Below, one piece after another: positions 29,004 to 37,282 of a stretch of DNA of 37,282 bases. The number at the start of each line of letters is the position of its first letter. The first letter of the stretch is position 1. Below the pieces are notes generated by a model. It was not told the DNA's origin. It did not search any database and worked only from the letters and a program-made list of their open reading frames with translations. The position numbers and the translations under genes are program-made. This DNA is from a virus, in the IMG/VR virus record IMGVR_UViG_3300030102_000654, positions 1 to 37,282 of that record; one strand, 5' to 3'.

Positions 29004-29297
29004 TTATTCTTTAGGATATTTATCTTTTACTGCTTTGATAGTTGTTTTCCAACCATCAACACCATTATGATAAATATCATCTAGTTGATCTTTAATACTT
29101 GGATATTCTTCAGCTCTTTTTCTTTGATATTCTTTATTATCAAAATCTGTTTGTAGCTCTGCTTGTTTAGCTTTTATATCAGCTTCACTAATTGGTGTTG
29201 TATCATTTAACCAAGTTATTTGATTGTAATCTTCGCCATTTACAGAAACTTCTGCGTTTGGATTGATTGCTATTATTGCATTTATTATATTAGTCAT
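29004..29297 (-). CDS. Tail-fibre associated small protein (XkdW-like), 97 aa
   Basis: The C-terminal pattern Y-P-S-I-K-D-Q-L-D-D-I-Y-H-N-G-V-D-G-W near residues 65-83 is a common ending of small proteins downstream of phage fibre genes, often annotated XkdW or fibre-assembly-like. The N-terminal 50 residues look like a small beta domain. It follows the fibre gene at 29297-29869 with a 1-bp junction. Confidence 0.65.
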   Translation of the reverse strand: MTNIINAIIAINPNAEVSVNGEDYNQITWLNDTTPISEADIKAKQAELQTDFDNKEYQRKRAEEYPSIKDQLDDIYHNGVDGWKTTIKAVKDKYPKE

Positions 29298-29869
29298 TAT
29301 CCTAGTATCTCCATCAAAGTTATATTAGTAGGAACACTTGCTCGATTGCTATCTGCATCTGATGCAGTGCCTCCGATCATAATACTCCTACCTGAGTTAA
29401 AACTTTTTGTTTGCCATTTATAAGTAACAGATGACGTTGAGCTAGGACTATCTAAAAAATGGTGTGATAATTGCTCTTGTAGTATATCTCCCTCATCTCC
29501 GACAGGATCACTATTATTACCAGCTGAAACAGAAGTAGCTGATCCTGAACTATCTCCTACATTTATTGAGGTTGAACCTCTTAACAAAATAAATTTAGGA
29601 TAAGGAGATGCACTTGATCCCCAGCACCAATTTGATATTACAAGTATTTTTGAACTTGTTGATGATGGTGTGATAGATGCAGTAAAGCCAGTTATATCAG
29701 TATAGCTTGTGCTATTTGTGGTAAATCTATCTGTTTTGCTCACAGATACAACTTGAGATACCATTCCAGTATGATTTGTAATTTTTTGGTCTTTGATAAG
29801 AAGACTATCTATAGTTACACCAGATGTTGATGTCTTTTCTGATATTGTATCTACTCTTATTTCACTCAT
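29297..29869 (-). CDS. Tail fibre-type protein, 190 aa
   Basis: Begins with S-E-I-R-V-D-T-I-S-E-K-T, the common shaft or attachment opening of marine phage fibre proteins, shared with the 277-aa protein at 30169-31002. The remainder is Thr/Ser/Gly-rich and predicted beta, with a hydrophobic tip. It probably forms a trimeric fibre or fibre tip for receptor binding. Variation between strains is expected here. Confidence 0.65.
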   Translation of the reverse strand: MSEIRVDTISEKTSTSGVTIDSLLIKDQKITNHTGMVSQVVSVSKTDRFTTNSTSYTDITGFTASITPSSTSSKILVISNWCWGSSASPYPKFILLRGSTSINVGDSSGSATSVSAGNNSDPVGDEGDILQEQLSHHFLDSPSSTSSVTYKWQTKSFNSGRSIMIGGTASDADSNRASVPTNITLMEILG

Positions 29870-29879
29870 GTGTTACTCC

Positions 29880-30155
29880 TTAACCAGTTACTTTATTTTG
29901 CCACGCAGTTTTTACAGCATCAGTCCATACTAAATTTGCTATAGACTGTACCTCAGAGTCCTCTGAAGATAGATCTGTTTCTTCGTAAGCACCTGATATT
30001 TCATTGACTGTACCAGGCGTATAAGCAACTCTATGAGCTGTTCTGCTTATCTCTTTATCGTCTTCTTTGATAACAGTATCAGTCTTTACTTGAATATGTT
30101 TATATTCACCTACGACTTCTATTTTTGCTATCTCAGTTGTTTTTGTTATTGCCAT
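29880..30155 (-). CDS. Small tail-associated protein, 91 aa
   Basis: Begins M-A-I-T-K-T-T-E-I-A-K-I-E-V and contains R-V-A-Y-T-P-G-T near residues 43-50. Similar proteins are, as I recall, frequent in fibre modules of marine phages, sometimes as a fibre or baseplate accessory. It has an AAGGAG-type ribosome binding site. The function is not established. Confidence 0.58.
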   Translation of the reverse strand: MAITKTTEIAKIEVVGEYKHIQVKTDTVIKEDDKEISRTAHRVAYTPGTVNEISGAYEETDLSSEDSEVQSIANLVWTDAVKTAWQNKVTG

Positions 30156-30168
30156 TGTTTTCTCCTTA

Positions 30169-31002
30169 TTAAGCTATTGTATAAATAAATATATGTTGGC
30201 ATCTGTCTCCAGCAAACTCTCCACGAGTGCAGATAACACCATCTGCTTTATCTCTAAATACTGCACCAGTACCAGCTATGTTTGCTTCTATAACTTGATT
30301 CAATCCAGCAACTCTTGAATTACACTGAAAATAATCATCATTACAAGTAAATGGAAATCCTTGAAGTGATGTTGCTTGTGCCGTATCTGCTGGTGATGAG
30401 TCCATTGTAATGTCACAATATAAAAATACAATGTCACCTATTTTTCTATATATAGCTTTATGGTTTGTAGCTACACCTAAACTTGACCCACTAGGTGTCC
30501 ATGTACCTTCTTCATAGTCATCAAGTACATTTGATGATGTATTAGCTGTGCCTACACCAAGAGCAATTCCAGCTGAAGCAGACATAACTTGGTTATTATG
30601 AATACGCACTGCTTCTGTCATTGAATTACCTGTGTTTGCTGTTTCTAATCTTATCTCACCACCATCAGAGCTACCAGCAGTTTGATACAAATTGACACGA
30701 GCATTGTTACCTCTATTTGATGCACCAGTAATTCTTCCACCAGCAGTTGTTGCATCTAAAAATTGTTTTAATGTAACATGTCCATTAGCATCGAATACAT
30801 GAGTAGCATTACCTGCTGTATTAAAATCTATTTGATCATCAGTATTTGCACTAATTGTTGTGTCAGCATCTGCATCTAAAATAATTCCACCTGCTGTACC
30901 ATTTATATCTACTTTATTATCTTTGACTAAAACACCATCAATAGTTACACCACCTGCACTGGTATTTTCACTAATAGTGTCTACTTTAATTTCACTACTC
31001 AT
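30169..31002 (-). CDS. Tail fibre-type protein, 277 aa
   Basis: The N-terminal 30 residues match the S-E-I-x-V-D-T-I-S-E opening of the 190-aa fibre. Residues 30-80 contain V-D-I-N-G-T-A-G-G-I-I-L-D-A-D-A-D, a shaft-like pattern. The C-terminal third is more complex and beta-rich, ending F-I-Y-T-I-A, and may be the receptor-binding tip. It overlaps the DUF6447-like gene by 8 bp. Confidence 0.65.
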   Translation of the reverse strand: MSSEIKVDTISENTSAGGVTIDGVLVKDNKVDINGTAGGIILDADADTTISANTDDQIDFNTAGNATHVFDANGHVTLKQFLDATTAGGRITGASNRGNNARVNLYQTAGSSDGGEIRLETANTGNSMTEAVRIHNNQVMSASAGIALGVGTANTSSNVLDDYEEGTWTPSGSSLGVATNHKAIYRKIGDIVFLYCDITMDSSPADTAQATSLQGFPFTCNDDYFQCNSRVAGLNQVIEANIAGTGAVFRDKADGVICTRGEFAGDRCQHIFIYTIA

Positions 31003-31165
31003 CCTTAGTCTCCTTTAATTCTTCTTTTAATATATTAATATAGCCTTGTTGGGCAAATCTTAGATCCTGCATTTGTTTAGATACACGCACTACTTCTTCC
31101 AAAGCTGACTTAGCTTTAGCTGATATTTTAGTTTCGTCATATTCTTTGTTGTCTAGTGTAAACAT
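30995..31165 (-). CDS. DUF6447-like small protein, 56 aa
   Basis: The start chosen is the ATG at 31165, which overlaps the upstream stop as TAATG; a longer in-frame start at 31180 is less likely. The pattern F-T-L-D-N-K-E-Y-D-E-T near residues 2-12, then a helix with A-L-E-E-V-V-R-V-S-K-Q-M-Q-D-L-R resembles DUF6447 proteins encoded beside fibre genes in marine phages. The function is unknown. Confidence 0.62.
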   Translation of the reverse strand: MFTLDNKEYDETKISAKAKSALEEVVRVSKQMQDLRFAQQGYINILKEELKETKDE

Positions 31166-32565
31166 TATCGCACCAACCATTCTTCAACTGTGTCTGAGAT
31201 GTCTCTCATTTTAATCCAATTTGTTCCTGTTGGTTGTCCTTTGCGTAATCTAAGTTTACCCATAAGACCAACTGTATCCCATTCTTTTCTATCTTCTCTA
31301 GAAATATATGCTTCATTTTCATTCCAATCAGGATTAGTTTTTCTTCTTAAAAATTTATTTCCGTTTGCATCAACTGATTTTACTTCAGCATCACTCGGTA
31401 CTGTTACATCATTTGGTATTCTGTCAGTATCATAGGAATATAAATAATTTTTATTAAAAATACCTTCGTCAGTAGTATGTTCACCTCTCCATTCTGTTAC
31501 AGTAATTTCTTCTGTAATTTCTCTTCCAAAATCATCAAGTAAAAACTTTTGTTTCCATCTATCAATGTCAGAGTCACCCACAACTGCTGGATTAACAGAT
31601 ATTACTCCAATAATTTTATTAGCATCATCACTATCAGTTGCTTTGACTATTTTATTACCATCAAGTACTACTGAATAACCTACTCTGTCCTCATCAGAAC
31701 CATTACCATCTTTCCATTCAAAATACTCAGCATAGTCAGCACCACCGCCACTAAAAGAACCATCACAAAAAACGTTACCGTCACCTCTTATACTAAATTC
31801 ATTATCTGCACCATTATTAGACTGTGTTTTCATATGAAAATTTGAACTTAAGCTAGAGGATCTAGTGCTTCTATGCACTATACCTTCACCAAGATCACTA
31901 CTTGATGGGTGGGTTATAAACAAACCAACCCTCCCATTTGGAGCATCTTGATTTTCAATAGCTACTTGAGTTGAGGTAAATGCGTTATAAAAACCAGCAG
32001 TTCCAACTCCACTTTGACCATTCACAAAAAAAGCAAATTGTCCAACAGCAGTCTCAACCCTAAAATCTAAGTCTATTCCACCTTCGTTAAAAACTGTTTC
32101 TGTGCCATTAAATCTTAATCTTTCGGTAGAAGAACCTCCGACTTGTGTAAAAAAGAATAATCTACCATCTTCTGTTCCATCAGAGGCATCATCTATTCTA
32201 GAACTAATTTGCGAATAAGTAATTGCTTCACTTGCATCATTCTCTGCAATAAAATCAATTTCACCTGTAATGTCTCCGTCAGCAGGACTAGACGAATCTC
32301 TAGTTAATCTTAAAACTGGACCAGCACTTGCTCCTGCGTCTGTTGATTTTAATGTTAACGCACTTCCTCCAGTTACGTTAATTGTGCTTGCAGATGATGC
32401 AGTGATCGAACCTGTAACATCAATACCACTAGATGTAATAGATGCTACGTTTACACCACCAGATTCTATTACTAGCGTATCATCCGTAGCTGACGATATA
32501 CTGGTATCTGCATCATCATCAAAGTCAATCTTGTTATTAACTCCGTCTATTTGTATTCCTGCCAT
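31165..32565 (-). CDS. Tail fibre/spike with C-terminal Peptidase_G2-type domain, 466 aa
   Basis: The N-terminal region (1-120) shows shaft-like D-D-D-A-D-T-S-I-S-S repeats. From about residue 274 (G-G-G-A-D-Y-A-E-Y-F-E-W) to the end the sequence resembles the Peptidase_G2 / autoproteolytic intramolecular-chaperone domain of phage fibres, which helps trimerisation and may cut itself off. Residues 284-310 include V-G-Y-S-V-V-L-D-G-N-K-I, typical of that domain. It is the longest fibre gene in the window. Confidence 0.68.
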   Translation of the reverse strand: MAGIQIDGVNNKIDFDDDADTSISSATDDTLVIESGGVNVASITSSGIDVTGSITASSASTINVTGGSALTLKSTDAGASAGPVLRLTRDSSSPADGDITGEIDFIAENDASEAITYSQISSRIDDASDGTEDGRLFFFTQVGGSSTERLRFNGTETVFNEGGIDLDFRVETAVGQFAFFVNGQSGVGTAGFYNAFTSTQVAIENQDAPNGRVGLFITHPSSSDLGEGIVHRSTRSSSLSSNFHMKTQSNNGADNEFSIRGDGNVFCDGSFSGGGADYAEYFEWKDGNGSDEDRVGYSVVLDGNKIVKATDSDDANKIIGVISVNPAVVGDSDIDRWKQKFLLDDFGREITEEITVTEWRGEHTTDEGIFNKNYLYSYDTDRIPNDVTVPSDAEVKSVDANGNKFLRRKTNPDWNENEAYISREDRKEWDTVGLMGKLRLRKGQPTGTNWIKMRDISDTVEEWLVR

Positions 32566-32575
32566 TTGTTTCTCC

Positions 32576-33280
32576 TTATATTACGACAACAGTAGAATTA
32601 GAGCCTACTGTAATAACTCCTGTTACACTTACTGGACCGACCATAAACATATTCTGACTGGTCAAAGTAAATGTGTTAGATATTGTGTTTGAATGTATAA
32701 ATGAACCGCCAGCACTCTGCAAGGCAAACGCCCCTGCTGATGAGACTTGTAGTCTCTCTGTGCCACCAGTATCAAATCTTATTGTGTCATCATCAGAACC
32801 TTCTTCTACTTGTATCTTAGTGTCGTTGTCTCCATCAACAACTAACTCAGATGATGAACCTTGTATGCCTAGTTCTATTTTCAAAGGTGTGCCAGTACCT
32901 GCAATAGTCTGTGAGACATTAATAGTATTGGTTGGGTTTGAAAATGCTGAAGATACAATCGTACCTTCTGTTACGTTGCCAGAACTATCTGTTATACGAA
33001 TAGCTCTACCTGCATAGTATGTAGCTGTTAAGTCTGTGCTTGTAGCTGTAATAGTAATCGTATCAGAGTCAGATCGTGCTACTGTATAAGTACCATCACC
33101 ATCACCAAACTCATAGAAGCCTTCACCAATTTGGTTATACATACTACGGATATTAGCCATAGTCTCACGAGCTGCATTGTTTACATTAGAGGGAGCCATA
33201 CCTTCAGCAAAGTTTACACTTTGTGTATCAGTATTATTTCCTGCTGTTGTACTATATTTACCTACGCCTGTTCCTGCCAT
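32576..33280 (-). CDS. Tail fibre-type protein, N-terminal virion-binding part, 234 aa
   Basis: Residues 1-45 (F-A-E-G-M-A-P-S-N-V-N-N-A-A-R near 24-38) resemble the virion-attachment module at the start of fibre proteins in many marine phages. The rest is Thr/Ser/Val-rich beta sequence with R-L-Q-V-S-S-A-G near residues 184-191. It probably links the tail hub to the outer fibres. Directly downstream of the 1136-aa ejection gene. Confidence 0.65.
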   Translation of the reverse strand: MAGTGVGKYSTTAGNNTDTQSVNFAEGMAPSNVNNAARETMANIRSMYNQIGEGFYEFGDGDGTYTVARSDSDTITITATSTDLTATYYAGRAIRITDSSGNVTEGTIVSSAFSNPTNTINVSQTIAGTGTPLKIELGIQGSSSELVVDGDNDTKIQVEEGSDDDTIRFDTGGTERLQVSSAGAFALQSAGGSFIHSNTISNTFTLTSQNMFMVGPVSVTGVITVGSNSTVVVI

Positions 33281-33281
33281 A

Positions 33282-36200
33282 TTAGTTTCCTATGTTTAGT
33301 CCTGGATATTTAAACTTACGCCCTTCTGGATAAACAGGATGACCAAACTCACCAAGTAAAAAGTTTATTGCATCTTGGAAATCTACACCATCTTTCATCA
33401 TTTCTTGTATAGGATTTCTAAATGCAAATGGTACGAATGATTGACCTATTTGTTTACCATAATCTCTTGCCTGATAAAGTAAAGATAAATCTCTATCTGT
33501 TATCGGACTCGGATAAGGGCTAGTTAAATATTTTTTATTAAATAAAAGTTCTTGTGTTAGTTTGAGAGTACTACCTTGTTTAGATATTAAAGTTTTTGTT
33601 GGATGTACTGCCCAATGTAAAGGCTCCATTAACTGTTTAGAAAATACCATGTTCATACCATTTCCTAAATCAATCTTGGTTGGATCTTTATTTTCAAGTA
33701 ATGACTTACCTGTAAACATAAACTGTAATGCACTACCAAATGTAGCATATATTAATCCTGCTCTTAGTGCATACGCTTGATATAACTTTCTAGCCACAGG
33801 ATCTTTGTTGAAACCAGGTAAAGCATTACCTAGAATCCTTAAGTTAGCTGTAGTCCAGTCTGGTGCAAACATAGCTAACTGTAAAAATCTTCTACCTGAT
33901 GGTGTAATAGCTACACCAGTTACAGCTTTCATTATAGGGTTTTCTACATCTTCATACAGTTTACGCCAGTTTAATCCGCCATACGCATCATTAGTAAACT
34001 GTGCTGCTTTCCTATTTAATTCCATTAAAGGAATATCTTTATTAGCAGGATCCATTATAAGTTTTTGTCTTGCTGTTTGGAATGTATATAGTTTACCAGA
34101 ATTATATACATGATCCCATGTAACATCATCAATGAATCTAAATGGTTTTACAACTAGATTATTAATACCTGCATTAACTACCCATTTAGCAAATGGTCCA
34201 CCATATCTATCTGCTAATCTATTAGCTCCTTGTACAGTATCATAGAATCTATGGTGTCCAATATCATCTGGATGTGAAAATACTACACCAGATTTTAAAC
34301 CTATTTGGTAGTCATCAAAGTTACCACCTTCATTTATCATTCTTTTAGCAGAGTTTTGTTTAGTTTTAAAATAACTAACAGGTACATTTAATGCTCTACT
34401 AACACCTACACCTGCAAAGATCATTGATTCCATAAGAGCTGCTGCATGAAAGAATGAGTAACCTACAGCAAATCTTTTTTGTAAGAAGTTGATGTTTGAT
34501 ATTGCTCTAATTAAACCTTTTTCTTCTCTTGCATCAAACATAAACCTTAAATGATTTAATGCATCTTTATAAACAAATGGAGCTTCCATAGCACCTGTCT
34601 TATAAGCATTTGCTATCATAGCATTTCTAGTTTTTACATGTTGAGATAGTGGTATAAGTGGATCTGTTTTTTTGTCTTTAGCTATTTGACTATCTATAGC
34701 TTTTAAAGTTCTAACATTTTTTAAACTATAACTTTCAAATGCAGGATGTTTATATTGTATATACTCAGAAGCATTTACACCTTCAGGTATTTTATAATAC
34801 ATAAACTTGTAAGGTTTACCTTTTGTAGTTACTTTACCTTGTATCTCAGAGTTGAATAATACTTGTACTGCTCGTCTTTCACCTAATGCTTTGTTTACAG
34901 CATTGTTGTATAATTCTATTATATCTCCCAGGTTTGTAGATCTTGGTTTAAAACCTAACGCAATACCTTCTTCATATGAATTAATTTTTTTCCTTCTTTC
35001 TGCTCCTAGTCTACCTTTATATTGTGCAGCTGATGCACTATCAGTAAAGTAAGTTTGAACCATTCTCATTATAGAAGTTTCAGAATCAAATGCTGATGTT
35101 TGCCAAAAACCAGGTAAATAGTTTTTTCTAAAACCTAACATTAAATCAGTATCTTTAGATAATACTGTATGCATTTTAGAGAAATAATTTGATGCAGCAT
35201 TAGTTGCTGCTATTTCTGCTTTTGATAATTTACCTTTACCAGTTTGTATATATGATAGTAATGCTTCTTCTCTAGCTTTTGGTATAGGATGTTCTCTGTT
35301 AAATGCTTCATTTAATCTTCTTGATGTAGCGTTACCAACTTTAGTAAAATCATCATATCCATCCATAGCATATCTACTAATTGTAGTTGCTTTCATGTCC
35401 ATTAGTTTTTTGTATAGACCTAATTTTTTATAGTCACTAGCTTTTGCACTACCATCTTTATAAAAAGTAATAGTGTCTTTTATACCTGTGCCTTTAATAT
35501 CAACTCCTGTATCTTTTAGTTCTTGTCTAAATAATTGGAATTCATCTTCAGTAATATCTCTAGAAAATCTTTTACCCAAACCTTTAAATTGTAAGTCTTG
35601 GAATGCTCTACTAGATACTTTACCAAATGTAGCTATACCTGCAGCTACACCTGCTGTCTTTAATGCTGTTTCAGTATCATCAGTTCCTATATATGCACCA
35701 GTACCAAACACTAAACCTGCTACTGCTGGTGCTGTAATGTAATTAGAATGTTTAGTAAATCTAGAAAGGTTCTTAGCAAAGTCAGATTCTATTTCACCTG
35801 ATAATGCTTTTGCATTTTTATTTAATAATCCCCATTCTGTTCCTGCTATATTATCTAAATGATCATCTAATAACTTTTGCATATTATTAGGTATGCCTTT
35901 TTCATTCATCTTAAAATCATTAAGTTCTTTTATAGCTTCTGCATCTCCTGCTATTGCTTTAGCATTTAATTCCTGCAATCTAACTTTATTGAAATTAGGA
36001 TTACCTAAATCCATACCCATTTTATTTACACTACCAGCAAATACTGTACCAAATGTTAGACCCATAGTACCGCCAAGTGCAGTTTCTACTTTTAATCTTT
36101 GTGGATCTATTGGTGCATCCTCTTCACCTTTTTGCATAATTAAAGAATATGCTGCTGCTTCAGGTACTGCTATAGTTCCAACAGCTGCACCCTTAGATAT

Positions 36201-36692
36201 TCTTGGTGCTGTACTTAATATTTTACCTGTAATTTTATTTGCTTGATAAAACTTAGCTAATGCATTTGCACCTAACCAGTATGGTGTAAATATTAAATAT
36301 GGATCTGCCATAAAAGCATTTACAAGCTCACCTGCCATTTGACCTGGGTTTGCACTAACAGCTTTACCTAATGCTTCAAATGAAAAGTCTGGTTGTTCTT
36401 GTAACAGATAACCAAATCTATCATAGATTCTTTGTGCATTTTGAAACTCATCAGTATTAATAGAGTCTGGATTATTCATCATATAATCCAATGCTCTTTG
36501 TGCTTGTACTTTCTGAGTATCACCAGTTAGTATATTATAACCTTGTCTAATTAATGATTCTTCATAAATTAAATCTAATGGATTTCTTAAAGTATCAAAG
36601 AACCCAGGTTGTCTTACTTCATCTAGTGTACCTGCTACATCTCCAAATTGTGTAGTTGGTAATGCTTCATCTCCAAATTGAGTTTTAACCAT
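33282..36692 (-). CDS. Large internal virion (ejection) protein, 1136 aa
   Basis: This is the longest protein of the genome. The first 120 residues are mixed; residues about 150-260 and 300-360 contain hydrophobic Gly/Ala-rich helices; a long helical middle follows; residues about 880-1000 include more hydrophobic segments (L-I-Y-A-T-F-G-S-A-L-Q-F-M-F near residues 998-1011). No lytic transglycosylase or polymerase motif is recognised. Length, composition and position between the ejection and fibre genes fit a protein injected to form the DNA channel, like T7 gp16 or P22 gp16 in role. Confidence 0.6.
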   Translation of the reverse strand: MVKTQFGDEALPTTQFGDVAGTLDEVRQPGFFDTLRNPLDLIYEESLIRQGYNILTGDTQKVQAQRALDYMMNNPDSINTDEFQNAQRIYDRFGYLLQEQPDFSFEALGKAVSANPGQMAGELVNAFMADPYLIFTPYWLGANALAKFYQANKITGKILSTAPRISKGAAVGTIAVPEAAAYSLIMQKGEEDAPIDPQRLKVETALGGTMGLTFGTVFAGSVNKMGMDLGNPNFNKVRLQELNAKAIAGDAEAIKELNDFKMNEKGIPNNMQKLLDDHLDNIAGTEWGLLNKNAKALSGEIESDFAKNLSRFTKHSNYITAPAVAGLVFGTGAYIGTDDTETALKTAGVAAGIATFGKVSSRAFQDLQFKGLGKRFSRDITEDEFQLFRQELKDTGVDIKGTGIKDTITFYKDGSAKASDYKKLGLYKKLMDMKATTISRYAMDGYDDFTKVGNATSRRLNEAFNREHPIPKAREEALLSYIQTGKGKLSKAEIAATNAASNYFSKMHTVLSKDTDLMLGFRKNYLPGFWQTSAFDSETSIMRMVQTYFTDSASAAQYKGRLGAERRKKINSYEEGIALGFKPRSTNLGDIIELYNNAVNKALGERRAVQVLFNSEIQGKVTTKGKPYKFMYYKIPEGVNASEYIQYKHPAFESYSLKNVRTLKAIDSQIAKDKKTDPLIPLSQHVKTRNAMIANAYKTGAMEAPFVYKDALNHLRFMFDAREEKGLIRAISNINFLQKRFAVGYSFFHAAALMESMIFAGVGVSRALNVPVSYFKTKQNSAKRMINEGGNFDDYQIGLKSGVVFSHPDDIGHHRFYDTVQGANRLADRYGGPFAKWVVNAGINNLVVKPFRFIDDVTWDHVYNSGKLYTFQTARQKLIMDPANKDIPLMELNRKAAQFTNDAYGGLNWRKLYEDVENPIMKAVTGVAITPSGRRFLQLAMFAPDWTTANLRILGNALPGFNKDPVARKLYQAYALRAGLIYATFGSALQFMFTGKSLLENKDPTKIDLGNGMNMVFSKQLMEPLHWAVHPTKTLISKQGSTLKLTQELLFNKKYLTSPYPSPITDRDLSLLYQARDYGKQIGQSFVPFAFRNPIQEMMKDGVDFQDAINFLLGEFGHPVYPEGRKFKYPGLNIGN

Positions 36693-37282
36693 TATGGTTT
36701 AATACCAGGTATTCCATCTTTATCTATATAACGAGTGCCAGATGGTAACTTATCATAGTCTGCTTGTGTATTTACTTTAACCATACTAGCTTGTCCAAAC
36801 ATACTAGCATCAACAGAACCAGGAACTGTTGTAGATCCATATATTCTACCTGGTTTTTCAAATGATGGTGTTATTGCGTTAACTTGTACAGCAATATCAA
36901 TAGCATTAGAAACTGCTGTATTAATATCCATACCAGATAATAAATTAGCTTTAGCTAAAGGTTCTAATTGATCTACTAAACTATTTATATTTTCTGTAGG
37001 TTTATCTTTTATACCAGCAAAGAAGTCTGCCTCTATTTTATTTTCTAATCTACTTTTCATATCTGCTGTAGTTATACCAGAAGGATATGAAGCACTATCT
37101 TCGTTTGCTTTTCTATATCTATCGTTTGTTTGACTTATGTAGTTTTCTATTTGTGCATTAGTTTTTAATACATCTAGATTAAATTTTATATCATCTTGAC
37201 CAATCTTAGCAGTTTTAGCTTTTATATCTAATAATTTAAGTGATGCATCTAATAGGGCTTTTTGTTGTGCATTACTAAATTC
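36670..37282. repeat. Right copy of divergent terminal repeat
   Basis: Allelic partner of 1-613 (see that entry). Identity is total over the first 50 and last 77 bases, and about 82% by hand count over the 486 bases between. The copy ends exactly where the left copy continues with 614, in frame. Confidence 0.9.
36692..37282 (-). CDS. Second, partial copy of the 393-aa ejection gene, 197 codons
   Basis: The C-terminal 197 codons of a protein homologous to the 393-aa protein at 23-1204, open to the window edge. Typical differences between copies: K-V-N-L-L-S-G-L against K-A-N-L-L-S-G-M. The last 25 or so codons at the window edge are identical to those at 539-613. In the circular reading it is an alternative allele rather than a second gene. 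Its stop overlaps the next start (TAATG). Confidence 0.8.
   Translation of the reverse strand, partial: EFSNAQQKALLDASLKLLDIKAKTAKIGQDDIKFNLDVLKTNAQIENYISQTNDRYRKANEDSASYPSGITTADMKSRLENKIEADFFAGIKDKPTENINSLVDQLEPLAKANLLSGMDINTAVSNAIDIAVQVNAITPSFEKPGRIYGSTTVPGSVDASMFGQASMVKVNTQADYDKLPSGTRYIDKDGIPGIKP

Noticed and set aside
33282-36692. N4-like virion RNA polymerase that would read the triloop hairpins
   Set aside because: The protein is far too short for that family and no T7-like polymerase motifs are visible.
36692-37282. Diversity-generating retroelement as source of the two copies
   Set aside because: No reverse transcriptase is present, and differences are of all types rather than at adenines only.
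1-37282. Prophage or lysogeny functions, CRISPR arrays, tRNAs, insertion sequences
   Set aside because: No integrase, repressor pair, attachment site, regularly spaced repeats, cloverleaf or transposase was found on either strand.

Overview
The window is essentially a whole genome of a small, tailed, lytic bacteriophage with an AT-rich genome (about one third GC by eye). The architecture is that of a podovirus: a P22-type portal, a DUF5309/SU10-type capsid protein, adaptor and nozzle proteins without a tail tube or tape measure, large Gly/Ala-rich ejection proteins, and several fibre genes. No integrase, repressor, RNA polymerase, DNA polymerase, helicase or primase is visible. Three clues point to a marine alphaproteobacterial host, perhaps SAR11-like: many tiny proteins of types I associate with marine phages, a DUF6456-like protein, and an extended Shine-Dalgarno (AGAAAGGA) that matches the CCUCCUUUCU 16S tail typical of Alphaproteobacteria. 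The closest type I can recall is the HTVC010P-like pelagiphage group; this is inference, not a search result.

The two ends are homologous. Bases 1-613 and 36670-37282 align without gaps at about 86% identity by hand count, with 50 identical bases at the left and 77 at the right. The simplest reading is a circular or circularly permuted genome of about 36,669 bp whose ends are two alleles of one locus. On that circle the late genes form one leftward run of about 28 kb, from 17027 down to 1 and on from 36669 down to 25881.

Late (minus-strand) order: six tiny basic proteins (15970-17027), a 207-aa unknown, a putative small terminase, the large terminase, portal, an 85-aa protein, scaffold, capsid, a hairpin attenuator, small beta-rich head/tail proteins, a repeat-containing fibre (6919-8253), adaptor and nozzle proteins (5435-6085, 3978-5435), a GNAT-like protein, ejection proteins (23-2104 and the 1136-aa 33282-36692), a fibre module (29297-33280), then a metallophosphoesterase and a lysis block (amidase, GTA-type holin, other membrane proteins; 25881-29000). 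A 730-bp divergent control region (17028-17757) holds a sigma70-like promoter in each direction, a GC-rich cluster of mini-hairpins and a very AT-rich stretch.

Early (plus-strand) genes run 17758-22050. They are mostly tiny unknowns, including two ribbon-helix-helix-like proteins, a zinc-ribbon protein, an exported protein and a DUF3846-like protein behind a three-hairpin leader. A structured non-coding stretch follows (22051-22341), then a short minus-strand island (HExxH protein, HNH nuclease, DUF6456-like; 22342-23709), then a plus operon with a RecB/Cas4-type exonuclease, an SSB-like protein and a MazG-like protein (23744-25884). Replication and transcription enzymes are probably taken from the host; the phage supplies only recombination-type functions.
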